64,000 bases of DNA from CAZKBP01 sp964551015 (GTDB taxonomy: Bacteria > Bacteroidota > Bacteroidia > Cytophagales > Microscillaceae), in NCBI GenBank assembly GCA_964551015.1, contig CAZKBP010000011.1:62001-126000 (forward strand), written 5' to 3'. Under the pieces are notes generated by a model. That model was not told the DNA's origin and did no database searches. It worked only from the letters and a program-made list of their open reading frames with translations. The position numbers were made by a program, and so were the translations under genes. Below, one piece after another: positions 25,805-34,812 of this stretch; the first letter of the stretch is position 1, and each line of letters opens with the position of its first letter.

Positions 25805-25840
25805 GTAGGCCACCGATCCAATCAGGCGGTCGCCTGCTTT
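25805..25840 (+). terminator. Terminator-like hairpin between repeat protein and esterase genes
   Basis: GTAGGC at 25805-25810 pairs with GCCTGC at 25832-25837, extended inward by CCG/CGG, followed by a short TTTCTC. Weak T run; it might be an attenuator ahead of the esterase. Confidence 0.45.
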
Positions 25841-25870
25841 CTCAAATACCCCAAACCAATCCTGCGAGTC

Positions 25871-28327
25871 ATGTCAAAATTCACCAGAATTTACCTCAGC
25901 TTATGGCTGTGGAGCCTGTGCTCTTCCCTTGCCGCCCAAGAGACCCCTTGGGAAAACAGCTATTCAGCCGGCTATAAGGATACGAATGGAAACTTTGCCG
26001 GAGGAACCGAAATCATGAACCTCATTGCTCACAAGGGAAAGCTCTACGCCGGCAATAGCTATTGGATGGAATCAGACCCCAGTCTGGAGCCTAGTTGTGA
26101 AATCTTAACCCTAACTCACCCGGATAGCGCCTGGCGTGTCGACAAAGATTTCGGCCCTGACAACCAACGCCTCAACACTATGGCCTCTCTCGTATTCAGG
26201 CAGGATAGTGCCGGGAATGCCATCACTCCCGATACCCTCCTGGTGGCCGTGCCCACCACCAAAACCGGAGAGGTTTTTGTGTGGGTCAGAAACGACACGG
26301 CGCATACCTGGGAAAAAGTGTACCTGAGACAAGGCGCCCAACCCCGCTCCCTCACTACCTACTACGACTCCCTGAATCGGGAGCAATTGATCTACGTAGG
26401 GCTCAAAAACACTGGCATCGTCCCGGGAGGAGTTTTCAAAGGCTGGTACGACCCCAGCGTGGCGGGCAAGCTCGTCTTTGATTCTATCCCCGAATTAGAG
26501 ACACCTCTGGACGGACGTGTCATGGGCTTTGCCGAATGCAATGGAAAACTCTACGCAGCCAGCGAATCTACCGACGGCTTCAACGATTGGGGAGAAATCT
26601 ACGAAAGAGACAATGCCAGCCGTGAATGGAACCTGGTCTATCGCTCCGAAATAGGGGGCGAAACCGAAGACCTCAGGGGCCTGACCAGCATCCCAAATCC
26701 AGAGGGAGCGGGCGAAGTGCTACTCTTTAGCTGGCGCAGCAAAGTCCGGCGCCTGAACCCCCTCGAAGGTTATCGAGAAACCATCGAGGCGGAGGTGAAA
26801 GACACACTTGAAAAAGCCCTCGGCGAACCAATCAACTGGGTCTTGTCTGCTTACAATCGCTTCGAGCCCATCACTGACCCGACAACGGGCGAAACCATCT
26901 GGCTGATGGGCTTCGAGAGCAGACTGCTCGAGCCCTCCACCCGCTGGGCAAATATAGATCGCCTGTTGGTAGATGGGATGTATTTTATCCGTCGTCAGCG
27001 CGCAGGTGAAATCAGCTATGAATTTAAGCAGATTTACCAAAATGATCCTCAAAATATCACCGACCTTCTGGTGGCTTCCCGTACCTTTGCCGCCTCGCCT
27101 TTTGTGGGAGAGGAAGACATCTTGTATGCAGGAGGCTACGATGCCAACTCCAAGCCCGCCAACCTGACGGCCTGGATTTACAAAGGCCGTATCCAAGAAC
27201 GCCCCGAAGTTGAGACCAATTACACCCTTTATTCAAACATTGACTATGTCAACGAAAACCAGCAAGCCAAATTGCAACTAGACCTTTACGTGCCCTCTCA
27301 GGGAAACCAACCCAAGCCTGTTATGGTCTACGTGCACGGAGGAAGCTGGCGCACGGGCGATAAGAGCAACACGGGCAGCAAAGACCAGTTCTTTACCGAG
27401 CAAGGGTACATCTTCGTAAGCGTGAATTATCGGCTTTCGCCCAATCCCATTGATCTGAATGATCCCGACCGGATTATCTTCCCTACGCACCCTCAGGATG
27501 TGGCCAAAGCCGTGGCCTGGGTGATCAAAAATATTGAAGCCTACGGAGGAGACGCCGGGCAAGTGTCCCTGATCGGGCATTCGGCGGGGGCACATTTGGT
27601 CTCTCTCATCTCTACCGACGAGTCTTACCTTCAACAAGAAGGCATCGATTTAAGCCAAATCCAATGTGTCTGTTCTTTGGATGCCGGAGCACACGACATC
27701 CCCTATTACCTCAACCGTTATGTGATAGAGGGCAGCGGGCAGTGGAATAATTATGTAAATGCTTTTACGGATGATCCCGATGTCTGGGAAGCCGCTTCCC
27801 CCATCACCTATGTATCACCTGATAAGGATATTCCAGATTTTATGCTCGTCTATCAAGGAAGTGCCCAAAGAGTAGATTTGCATCGAAATTTTGGAGAAGC
27901 ACTGGCAGCAGCGCAGGTGCCCGTTACTTATTACAATGCTCAGCCCTGGTCGCACACGGAAATTAACCAGGCGGTGGGAGCTGATTTGCCAGAAACACAG
28001 GTCTATAACGATAGCTTGCTGTATTTTTTCAGCGATTGCCTGCAAAACCGCTCTCTGCCTACCCGTACCGAGACTTTTGACTCTCGAGATTTCATGCAAA
28101 TTACGCCCAACCCCACTTCCGGCCAAGTAACCCTGCAGCTCGACGAAAGCATCCGGTTGGAAGAACTCACCCTCCGGGTATTTTCTATGCAGGGAAAGCC
28201 CCTGAGAGAATTTTCTTTCAAAGATCATCGAGTAAGCGTGGATCTCAGTCGTGTCCCGCCAGGAACTTATCTGGTGAAAATTATTTACCAACATCAAACC
28301 ACGTGGCAAAGGATTTTGAAACTGTGA
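25871..28327 (+). CDS. Secreted alpha/beta-hydrolase (esterase) with T9SS sorting domain
   Basis: 818 residues. Signal peptide 1-22 (ends LAAQ). Residues about 30-440 form repeated W/Y-rich strands that look like a beta-propeller. An HSL/BD-FAE-like esterase domain spans about 455-720: oxyanion motif HGGSW at 489-493, nucleophile elbow GHSAG at 569-573 (Ser571), and a likely catalytic His in WSHTE near 697. Residues about 740-818 are a type A T9SS sorting domain (ITPNPTSGQVTLQL start, PPGTYLVKI near the end). The protein would be exported by T9SS and kept at the surface or released, hydrolysing an ester substrate such as an acylated polysaccharide. The first two thirds are visibly richer in G+C than surrounding genes. 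Confidence 0.92.
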   Translation: MSKFTRIYLSLWLWSLCSSLAAQETPWENSYSAGYKDTNGNFAGGTEIMNLIAHKGKLYAGNSYWMESDPSLEPSCEILTLTHPDSAWRVDKDFGPDNQRLNTMASLVFRQDSAGNAITPDTLLVAVPTTKTGEVFVWVRNDTAHTWEKVYLRQGAQPRSLTTYYDSLNREQLIYVGLKNTGIVPGGVFKGWYDPSVAGKLVFDSIPELETPLDGRVMGFAECNGKLYAASESTDGFNDWGEIYERDNASREWNLVYRSEIGGETEDLRGLTSIPNPEGAGEVLLFSWRSKVRRLNPLEGYRETIEAEVKDTLEKALGEPINWVLSAYNRFEPITDPTTGETIWLMGFESRLLEPSTRWANIDRLLVDGMYFIRRQRAGEISYEFKQIYQNDPQNITDLLVASRTFAASPFVGEEDILYAGGYDANSKPANLTAWIYKGRIQERPEVETNYTLYSNIDYVNENQQAKLQLDLYVPSQGNQPKPVMVYVHGGSWRTGDKSNTGSKDQFFTEQGYIFVSVNYRLSPNPIDLNDPDRIIFPTHPQDVAKAVAWVIKNIEAYGGDAGQVSLIGHSAGAHLVSLISTDESYLQQEGIDLSQIQCVCSLDAGAHDIPYYLNRYVIEGSGQWNNYVNAFTDDPDVWEAASPITYVSPDKDIPDFMLVYQGSAQRVDLHRNFGEALAAAQVPVTYYNAQPWSHTEINQAVGADLPETQVYNDSLLYFFSDCLQNRSLPTRTETFDSRDFMQITPNPTSGQVTLQLDESIRLEELTLRVFSMQGKPLREFSFKDHRVSVDLSRVPPGTYLVKIIYQHQTTWQRILKL

Positions 28328-28364
28328 ACAAACCGGAACCACACCAATTAGTTTTGTCAAAAAC

Positions 28365-28395
28365 CATCGTTACCCTGACGTAGCGATGTTTTTTT
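28365..28395 (+). terminator. Rho-independent terminator of the esterase gene
   Basis: CATCGTTAC (28365-28373) pairs with GTAGCGATG (28380-28388), one G-T wobble, followed by seven T (28389-28395). It lies 38 bp past the stop codon. Confidence 0.88.
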
Positions 28396-28398
28396 GAA

Positions 28399-28773
28399 TC
28401 ATCCCTGAAAAATAGAACGCCAAGGAATGACCCAGGGCAATACTAAAACCCAGACCAGAAAAAAAACAGCCATCCCTCTGGGATAAGCTTGTTGATTCAA
28501 TAAGGCAGGTAAAGCGGCAAAAATGAGCCAACTGGATTTGTAAATCAATTGAAACAAAAGCACCAAGCTCATTTGCATCGGATAGAACAAGCCCAGAACC
28601 GACAGGATAAAAATGGCGCCCCACAAGGCTCCCACCAGTCGAATGGCCTCCGAATACGCAAAATCATTGCTAAAAACCGTAGCCTGAGCCGTATGCGGAT
28701 AAAAAAGACTCGAGATGCTAATCCAACCCGCCACGAGGATATTTGCGACATAGATCAATTTGAGTGAAAGCAT
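28399..28773 (-). CDS. Small four-helix membrane protein, unknown
   Basis: 124 residues with four predicted membrane helices (about 5-22, 45-65, 70-90, 98-118). The arrangement resembles small DoxX/DUF4345-like membrane proteins, but no diagnostic motif is visible and I do not assign a family. Stands alone, convergent with the esterase gene, with its 3' end right behind that gene's terminator. Confidence 0.7.
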   Translation of the reverse strand: MLSLKLIYVANILVAGWISISSLFYPHTAQATVFSNDFAYSEAIRLVGALWGAIFILSVLGLFYPMQMSLVLLFQLIYKSSWLIFAALPALLNQQAYPRGMAVFFLVWVLVLPWVIPWRSIFQG

Positions 28774-29023
28774 ATATTTAGTTTTTGGCTCTTAGAGATC
28801 AGCAGGCAGACCCACGCAGCCTACTGACCTATCGATATTTCAGGCTCAAAGTTCGCCTATTTTTACCCAATTCTACTTAACCCAGATTAAGTCTGTCCGA
28901 GTGCAGCGTTTGGGAATGCCCACGTACCGGGCTCAAAAAACCGCATAGGGTAAGAGAGCACTTCTCCAGATGATGACGGCTGCAACCATAAAATTTTAGG
29001 CAGAAATGAATGAACCAAACCAC

Positions 29024-30166
29024 TTAGCGCGGATTATCGTGTATAAATCGGTGCGTACGGGCGGCCATTTCTTCTCCTAAATCTTCCTGAATAAAATGAT
29101 TGGCCTTCGCAAAAGAAGAATGAAGTTGATTCTTCGCCCCGGGTACAGCCTGAATCCACTTGATTTGAAGATCTGGTCTGCCTAACAAATTATCTTTCAG
29201 ACCAATCAGTGATAAAAAAGGTTTCTCAAATTTTTGTAAGCTTTCCCAAGCTGGCAAAGTCTGTCCACGCATTCCGGCCGTCATCGAGGGCAAAGTTCTA
29301 GGACCCGCGCAGTAAATAAAAGAAGGAAAAGGCGCATCATAGGCCGCTTTTTCTCCTTGACTAAGCTTCCGATGCGTAGCCAAGGCCACGGTTTCGCTGG
29401 GTTTGATTTGGGGCGCAGTTAGGCAGTAGAGAATCCAAGCCTGAAAAAAATCGGGCATGCCCCGAAGCGCATATTTAGCCACGCTGGCTCGCAGTCCTTT
29501 GACTTTGGGGTTGACCACGACGGGGTTGGGAATATAAAGCGTGTTGTTTTCTTCGGTAAAAAGCGGTAAATCGCCGTTGGCTAAGACTACCCGTGCGAAT
29601 AAATCTGGGTTTTCGCCCACCACACGTAGCCCGATGAGGCTTCCCCAATCTTGTACGAAAACGGTGATATTTTTCAAATCCAGCTTTTGGATAAACTCCA
29701 AAATATCTGCACAATGTTGATCATAAGTATGATATTTCTGCGCCACGGGCTTATCCGATTTGCCCATACCGATCAAATCAGGCGCAATGCAGCGATATCC
29801 ACGGGCGACCAAATTCGTGATCATTTTACGATAAAGATAAGACCAAGTAGGCTGCCCGTGGAGCATCAAGACCACCTCTCCGTCCTGAGAACCTTCGGCT
29901 ACATAGTGCATTTGTAAGCCATTCACCTCTACATAATGAGGCCGAAAAGGATAATCTGGTAAATGCTGGAAACGCTCTTCGGGAGTTTTGACGTACTCGA
30001 TGCCCGAAGCCGTTTTGTGAACAGGCACGCTTTCGTCCCAAAATACCTCGGGAGGGTAGGGGGCAACTTTTTGTACATAGGAGCCACCCCCCGTTTTGAA
30101 GTCAACCTCAATCGGGGAGGGAATGGCATAAGAAGCGGTTTTAGCTAAGGTTTTGATGAAGCTCAT
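29024..30166 (-). CDS. Haloalkane dehalogenase-like alpha/beta hydrolase
   Basis: 380 residues. Motifs of the haloalkane dehalogenase group: HGQPTWSYLYR (103-113), GMGKSDKP (133-140), and nucleophile Asp173 in VQDWGS (171-176), flanked by the halide-stabilising Trp107 and Trp174 positions. His357 in ANHFIQED completes the triad. An Asp nucleophile separates these from Ser esterases and epoxide hydrolases are less likely given W-T-W spacing. About 70 residues precede the fold, longer than DhlA/LinB, without a clear signal peptide. Reaction: hydrolytic removal of halide from haloalkanes; real substrates unknown. Stands alone. Confidence 0.88.
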   Translation of the reverse strand: MSFIKTLAKTASYAIPSPIEVDFKTGGGSYVQKVAPYPPEVFWDESVPVHKTASGIEYVKTPEERFQHLPDYPFRPHYVEVNGLQMHYVAEGSQDGEVVLMLHGQPTWSYLYRKMITNLVARGYRCIAPDLIGMGKSDKPVAQKYHTYDQHCADILEFIQKLDLKNITVFVQDWGSLIGLRVVGENPDLFARVVLANGDLPLFTEENNTLYIPNPVVVNPKVKGLRASVAKYALRGMPDFFQAWILYCLTAPQIKPSETVALATHRKLSQGEKAAYDAPFPSFIYCAGPRTLPSMTAGMRGQTLPAWESLQKFEKPFLSLIGLKDNLLGRPDLQIKWIQAVPGAKNQLHSSFAKANHFIQEDLGEEMAARTHRFIHDNPR

Positions 30167-30470
30167 AAAATATACAGATGATAAAAAATGTAAAGCAAGG
30201 GTTAGACCGCTAAAATTAGTATAAAAACCTTAAAATGGGGCCTCAGAAGGCACTAGAATTGAATAGCTGGGCTTTATCCTCTTGATAGAAATGTCGAATG
30301 AGGAGATAGTATCCAAATCTTTCAAAGCTATGATATTTATCTAAGTGGCTGAAAATACGGCTTAATTCTCTTGATCTCAAAATTAAATTACAAGGCAGTT
30401 CGCCAGACGTGAAAACTGCTCGCATCGGGTTTCGTTGCTTTGATCGAGTGATGCTTCAACCAGTTTTTTT
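30167..30470. other. Intergenic region between divergent genes
   Basis: 304 bp separating the dehalogenase-like gene and the DUF4421 gene, presumably holding both promoters; no clear TAnnTTTG box was found. A 60-codon minus-strand frame (30243-30425) has a protein-like composition (for example FGYYLLIRHFYQEDK) but no recognisable family or start context, so it may be a decayed gene or chance. Confidence 0.4.
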
Positions 30471-31556
30471 ATGAAATATCTAATCATTTCGTTGACCTTT
30501 GGAATCTTATTTTCAAGCACGAGCCAAGCGCAAAGAAAGTATTTTCAAACCTTTGATGATTGTCTTTTGCTCAAGACTTCCATCTCCAATAGCTCCTTGA
30601 ATCTCAGCCTTTCTCCTAGGTCAAATGGCCTTACCAAGTTCTCAAAGCTAATTTGGTACCGCCCCAGTGTGCAGAACACGATCGGAATTGGCTTGGGATT
30701 CAAGGATTTAGCCCTGCATTTTAATTTCAAGTTAAGACAAAACGCTACGATTGAGGCCAGGCAGGGGAACAGCAAATATTCAGACTTACAAATTCATTCC
30801 TACGGGAAAAAATTAGGCTACGATATCTATTATCAAACCTATAAAGGCTATTACATTGAAAATCTGGACAACTTCGTGAATGGACTTTTTAGCGGCAATC
30901 AATTGCAACAAAGGGATGATTTGAGGTTAAAAAACTTCTCCACCAATGTGTTCTATGTTTTCAATCCCCAAAAATTCTCTTACCGTTCTGCTTTCGTACT
31001 TGACGAAAAACAACTTAGAAGTGGCGGTTCTTTTATACTAACGGGTTCTTTGGGATATTTCCAAGTGTCTGCGGACTCGAGTATTGTCCCCTCGAATACG
31101 GACATAGCATTTCACTCCAAAGCTCATTTCAATCAGGTCGATTTTTATACGTTGGCAGTTACGCCGGGCTATGCGCATAATTTCGTATTTCCCAAAGGTT
31201 TTTATTTCAGCGTGGGTGTTTCTGGCTTGATTGGTTTGCAGTATCACGAAGGTCACGCTGAAGAATATGCCAACAAAGGCTTCCATTATTTTTTAAAAGG
31301 TATTTTCAAATCTTCGCTGGGCTATAATGTAGAAAAGTGGGTAGCAGGGATATCACTGACCACGGATATTCAAGGGATGAATACCGAATTTGTCCAATTT
31401 AGAACCAATAATTTGAATATATCACTATTTCTAGCCCGTAGAATCAGAGTCAAGTGGATGAAAGGGAAAAAGTCATTCCTCGAGTTTTTGAGCAAAAAGA
31501 GAAACCGGGCGCCAAGGTCTTCTCACTCACTCACGCCCGTAGGATATCGTAAATAA
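30471..31556 (+). CDS. DUF4421-like outer-membrane beta-barrel protein
   Basis: 361 residues with a signal peptide (1-20, ending SQAQ). Alternating hydrophobic strands and the pattern WYRPSVQNTIGIGLGFKDLALHFNF and YDIYYQTYKGYYIEN match DUF4421, a Bacteroidota family thought to be an outer-membrane barrel. The C-terminal 35 residues are basic and may be periplasmic or disordered. Function unknown. 70-80 bp before the TetR gene but separated by a TetR-type palindrome, so probably a separate unit. Confidence 0.8.
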   Translation: MKYLIISLTFGILFSSTSQAQRKYFQTFDDCLLLKTSISNSSLNLSLSPRSNGLTKFSKLIWYRPSVQNTIGIGLGFKDLALHFNFKLRQNATIEARQGNSKYSDLQIHSYGKKLGYDIYYQTYKGYYIENLDNFVNGLFSGNQLQQRDDLRLKNFSTNVFYVFNPQKFSYRSAFVLDEKQLRSGGSFILTGSLGYFQVSADSSIVPSNTDIAFHSKAHFNQVDFYTLAVTPGYAHNFVFPKGFYFSVGVSGLIGLQYHEGHAEEYANKGFHYFLKGIFKSSLGYNVEKWVAGISLTTDIQGMNTEFVQFRTNNLNISLFLARRIRVKWMKGKKSFLEFLSKKRNRAPRSSHSLTPVGYRK

Positions 31557-31569
31557 AATCATTTTTCCC

Positions 31570-31585
31570 AAACAACCGTTTGTTT
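31570..31585. promoter_or_regulatory. Operator-like palindrome upstream of tetR
   Basis: AAACAACCGTTTGTTT, a 16-bp dyad with one mismatch. It shares the core CAAnCGTTTG with the palindrome at 32266-32279 upstream of the thioesterase. Located 53 bp before the TetR start codon; likely autoregulatory site. Confidence 0.6.
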
Positions 31586-31637
31586 TATAAATTTAAAACT
31601 GTAACTTACAAGCCGAAACCTATAACCTATATTTAGA

Positions 31638-32246
31638 TTGCCTTTACAAAAAACCAACAAAGACGAAATCACCGAGAAAGTCGCTGAGATCATTAATTTG
31701 AACGGCTATCACGCGACCTCGATGCAGCAGTTCGCAGATGCTTGTGGGCTGGAGAAGGGAAGCTTTTATCATTATTTCAAAGGAGGCAAGAAAGAATTGG
31801 TGCAAGCCGCTTTGCGACATGCCCTAGAATTTTTTAAGGAAAAAGTATTCAGCAAGGCTTATGACGAGCGATACAGTCCGCAGGAGCGATTGACCAAAAT
31901 GCTCGATATCAAATACCGGCTCGTGTCTAAAAATTTGCAAGGTTGCCTTTTTGGGAATATTGCCCTAGAAACCGCACGTCACGCCAAGGCCAGAGATACG
32001 AAAGGAGGCAAGGATGATGAGCAAACTTATGAGGCATTCCAACCCATCATTCAAGCGTTTTTTGATGCGTGGCAGGCCGCCCTTGTCCACCTTTTGCGTA
32101 CCAAATATCCCATAGATATGGCTCAGCCAAAAGCCTCCGCCTGGATTGCTCAGGCCGAAGGAGCCATGGTGCTAATGAAAGCTTATCAAAATGAACAGTT
32201 TTTAATGGATCATCAAGCTCAGATTTTAAAAGAATTTTCAAGTTAA
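31638..32246 (+). CDS. TetR/AcrR family transcriptional regulator
   Basis: 202 residues, starting at TTG 31638 (no ATG is available upstream of the DNA-binding domain). The N-terminal helix-turn-helix reads ATSMQQFADACGLEKGSFYHYFKGGKKELV (about 26-55), standard for TetR. The C-terminal ligand domain resembles the TetR_C group that includes AcrR/YxaF-like sensors. Two matching palindromes, one before this gene and one before the thioesterase 38 bp downstream, suggest it represses both. Ligand unknown; a CoA thioester or fatty-acid-like effector would fit the partner gene. Confidence 0.92.
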   Translation: MPLQKTNKDEITEKVAEIINLNGYHATSMQQFADACGLEKGSFYHYFKGGKKELVQAALRHALEFFKEKVFSKAYDERYSPQERLTKMLDIKYRLVSKNLQGCLFGNIALETARHAKARDTKGGKDDEQTYEAFQPIIQAFFDAWQAALVHLLRTKYPIDMAQPKASAWIAQAEGAMVLMKAYQNEQFLMDHQAQILKEFSS

Positions 32247-32265
32247 AAAATTTACCTATAATTTT

Positions 32266-32279
32266 ACCAAACGTTTGTT
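32266..32279. promoter_or_regulatory. Operator-like palindrome upstream of the thioesterase gene
   Basis: ACCAAACGTTTGTT, with a perfect 10-bp core CAAACGTTTG (32268-32277), 5 bp before the thioesterase ATG. Same core as the site before tetR. Binding here would block expression of the thioesterase. Confidence 0.6.
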
Positions 32280-32284
32280 CAAAA

Positions 32285-32731
32285 ATGGAAGCACAAAACA
32301 CAAACCCACGCCTAGCTTGGCTCCAACAACAAATCGGCCAAGACATGACCAATAGTCCCTCACCCTTTGCCCATTGGCTCAAAGGAACACTTCTAGAAGT
32401 CCATGAAGATGGAATCAAGGCTTCTTACACGGTTCGCAAGGAAATGACCAATCCCGTGGGTATGCTCCACGGAGGGGTGATTGCGGGTATCTTTGATGAT
32501 CTGCTCGGTACGACTTTTTTTTCTATGAATACGGAGTATTTTTATCCAACCGTGGATTTGAACGTGATTTATTTTGCCTCGGCTCGGGAAGGAGAGGTGG
32601 TCGAGTGCGCTACCAAAGTGATCAAAAAAGGAAAAACCGTTATTTACACCGAAGCCACTTTGCATAATGCGGAGGGAAAACTCTTGGCCAAAGCGGGCAG
32701 TAATATCGTGAAGAGTAGCCTGAAAATCTGA
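32285..32731 (+). CDS. PaaI family hotdog-fold thioesterase
   Basis: 148 residues. The hotdog motif NPVGMLHGGVIAGIFDDLLG (about 57-76) contains the G-x-x-H-G-G-x-x-x-x-x-x-D pattern of PaaI/4HBT-type acyl-CoA thioesterases. Cytoplasmic; hydrolyses an acyl- or aryl-CoA. Immediately follows the TetR gene and carries the same operator-like palindrome just before its start, so expression is probably under that repressor. Confidence 0.92.
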   Translation: MEAQNTNPRLAWLQQQIGQDMTNSPSPFAHWLKGTLLEVHEDGIKASYTVRKEMTNPVGMLHGGVIAGIFDDLLGTTFFSMNTEYFYPTVDLNVIYFASAREGEVVECATKVIKKGKTVIYTEATLHNAEGKLLAKAGSNIVKSSLKI

Positions 32732-32876
32732 TATCTCCGCCCAGCTTGCCCAAACAGTCTTTCTCTCCAAATGGGGCAAGACTTGTGAAACGATGGGTTT
32801 TTTTCCTAAAAGAAGTTTAACTTGCGTGTGTCCAACACCAATTTTTAATCTTTTGGGTATATAGTCGGTAAATATC

Positions 32877-33785
32877 ATGAAAGAATTGAGGTATAATTTC
32901 CGATACTTTGACCAATGTAATCTTTGCGAAAGCGATTCATCCCAGTTTAAAGTTTTGGGCAAGCGACTTAATCAATCACAGGGAAAACAACCTCGTAAGA
33001 AAACGGGCATCGCTACCACCGTGGTGCAATGCAAACATTGTGGGCTGATCTTTTCTAATCCGCAACCTGTACCTTATGATATTCAAGATCACTACGGCAC
33101 ACCTCCCGAAGATTATTGGAAAGAAGAATATTTCAAGGTGCACGCGCATTATTTTAAAGAACAGATACAATGGCTACAAAAACTTAGGGATACAGAACCC
33201 ACAATCAAAACTCTAGATATAGGAGCCGGTATCGGGAAATGTATGCTGGCCATGCAAAAGCAAGGTTGGGACGCTTATGGTCTTGAACCCTCGGAGCCTT
33301 TCTACCGCAGAGCCATCGAGCGGATGGGATTGAGCCCCCAACGTTTGCAGCTTGCCTCTATCGAGACGGCAGATTATTCAGCATCTTCGTTTGATTTTAT
33401 CACGTTTGGGGCAGTTTTAGAGCACCTTTACGATCCTTCTGCCTCCATTCGTAAAGCACTGTATTGGCTCAAACCGGGAGGAATCATTCACATAGAAGTA
33501 CCCAGTTCGGATTGGCTGGTCAATAAGCTTTTAAATTGGTACTATCAATTCCGAGGAACGGACTATGTCAGTAATATTAGCCCGATGCATGCTCCTTTTC
33601 ATCTTTATGAATTTTCTTTGAAATCTTTTGAGGCACATAGTCAAAAAAATGCTTACGAAATAGCTGACCATGGTTATTATGTTTGCGATACCTATCTTCC
33701 CAAGGCCATAGATTTCTTTATCAAACCTTATATGAAGTGGACGGATACGGGTATGCAATTAGTAGTTTGGCTTCGGAAAACCTAG
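32877..33785 (+). CDS. Class I SAM-dependent methyltransferase with zinc-binding N-terminus
   Basis: 302 residues. An N-terminal zinc-finger-like part has CNLC (16-19) and CKHCGLIFSNPQP near 52-64, typical of Methyltransf_23-type enzymes acting on sugars or glycan ends. The SAM site is LDIGAGIGKC near 113-122, followed by GLEPSEPF and a late FGAVLEHLYDP motif. The C-terminal part may bind the acceptor. Its stop codon overlaps the stop of the convergent EamA gene by four bases. Confidence 0.9.
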   Translation: MKELRYNFRYFDQCNLCESDSSQFKVLGKRLNQSQGKQPRKKTGIATTVVQCKHCGLIFSNPQPVPYDIQDHYGTPPEDYWKEEYFKVHAHYFKEQIQWLQKLRDTEPTIKTLDIGAGIGKCMLAMQKQGWDAYGLEPSEPFYRRAIERMGLSPQRLQLASIETADYSASSFDFITFGAVLEHLYDPSASIRKALYWLKPGGIIHIEVPSSDWLVNKLLNWYYQFRGTDYVSNISPMHAPFHLYEFSLKSFEAHSQKNAYEIADHGYYVCDTYLPKAIDFFIKPYMKWTDTGMQLVVWLRKT

Positions 33786-34708
33786 AATGGATGAGCTGTG
33801 GTCTTTTGGACGCGTTTCTTTTGGAGATGACTCATATATTTTTTCAGGTAAGGATAGCTCAACACGGCCAACAAGATCACAAGAGTTCCCAAATAGAAAC
33901 CACTGGTCATCTTTTCTTTTTCCCCAAATACCAAGAAGGCCAGCACGATTCCGTAGACAGGTTCCAAGTTTACGGTCAGATTGACGGCAAAAGGTGAAAA
34001 CTTTTTCATCAATTTCACACCCATAGAATAAGCATAGACCGTACAGATGCCCGCTAAAATCAGCACATAGAATACATCCAAGCCCGTCATCGTGAATTGC
34101 AGTCCTTTGCCATCAGTAAGAAACAGCGCGTAAAAAGGGAAGAACAAAGTAATACTCAGGCAGGCACCTGCCATCTCGTAAAAAGTAATCACGAAATGAT
34201 TGTGTCTCTGAATCAATTTGCCATTGATTACGCTAAAGAGTGCCGCCAACAAAGCGGATAAAACCGCCATCGTTAAACCCAATAGATGCCCGAATTCAAA
34301 GCGAAAAATAATATACAAGCCAAAAATAATGACCAGAGCCAATAAGATTTCGTAGCTCCTTACTTTTCGCTTGTAGAAGATCGGTTCTAAGAATCCCGTC
34401 CAGAGTGAACCCGTGGTCATCCCGGCCAAACAGACCGAAGCCGTAGATACTTTGGCCGCCCCAAAAAACAGTATCCAATGCGCTCCGATGATGGCTCCCG
34501 TTCCTAAGATGATCAGCATTTCTTTGAAGGCCAAGCGAAAACCCAATCTCTTCTGATACACCATCCAAGCCAGCATGATCGAGGCCAAGAGAGTCCGATA
34601 AAAGACCAGTTCTACCGAAGGGAGGCTAATCAATAAACCCAAAATGGCCGTGAAACCCCAAATCCATACGATCAGATGTAGTTGTAAATAATCTTTGAGT
34701 TGTGGCAT
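33782..34708 (-). CDS. EamA/DMT family transporter
   Basis: 308 residues with ten hydrophobic helices in two EamA repeats (about 5-140 and 150-290), the drug/metabolite transporter plan. Characteristic WGFTAILG near the start and PVYGIVLAFLVFGE in the second repeat. An inner-membrane exporter of metabolites or amino acids; substrate unknown. Basic C-terminal tail in the cytoplasm. Confidence 0.92.
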   Translation of the reverse strand: MPQLKDYLQLHLIVWIWGFTAILGLLISLPSVELVFYRTLLASIMLAWMVYQKRLGFRLAFKEMLIILGTGAIIGAHWILFFGAAKVSTASVCLAGMTTGSLWTGFLEPIFYKRKVRSYEILLALVIIFGLYIIFRFEFGHLLGLTMAVLSALLAALFSVINGKLIQRHNHFVITFYEMAGACLSITLFFPFYALFLTDGKGLQFTMTGLDVFYVLILAGICTVYAYSMGVKLMKKFSPFAVNLTVNLEPVYGIVLAFLVFGEKEKMTSGFYLGTLVILLAVLSYPYLKKYMSHLQKKRVQKTTAHPF

Positions 34709-34812
34709 GGTGCTTTATCATTTGCAGGCTGCAAGTTACAAGTTTTTCACGGAAGCATTTCATTGAGATAAGAATTAGAAAGCATAAGTCAAAGCTTGAA
34801 ATCTGCCACTGA

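Noticed and set aside
32745..32780. CTTGCCC/GGGCAAG stem after the thioesterase gene as a terminator
   Set aside because: Loop of 22 nt and the T run starts 18 nt after the stem; too weak to call.
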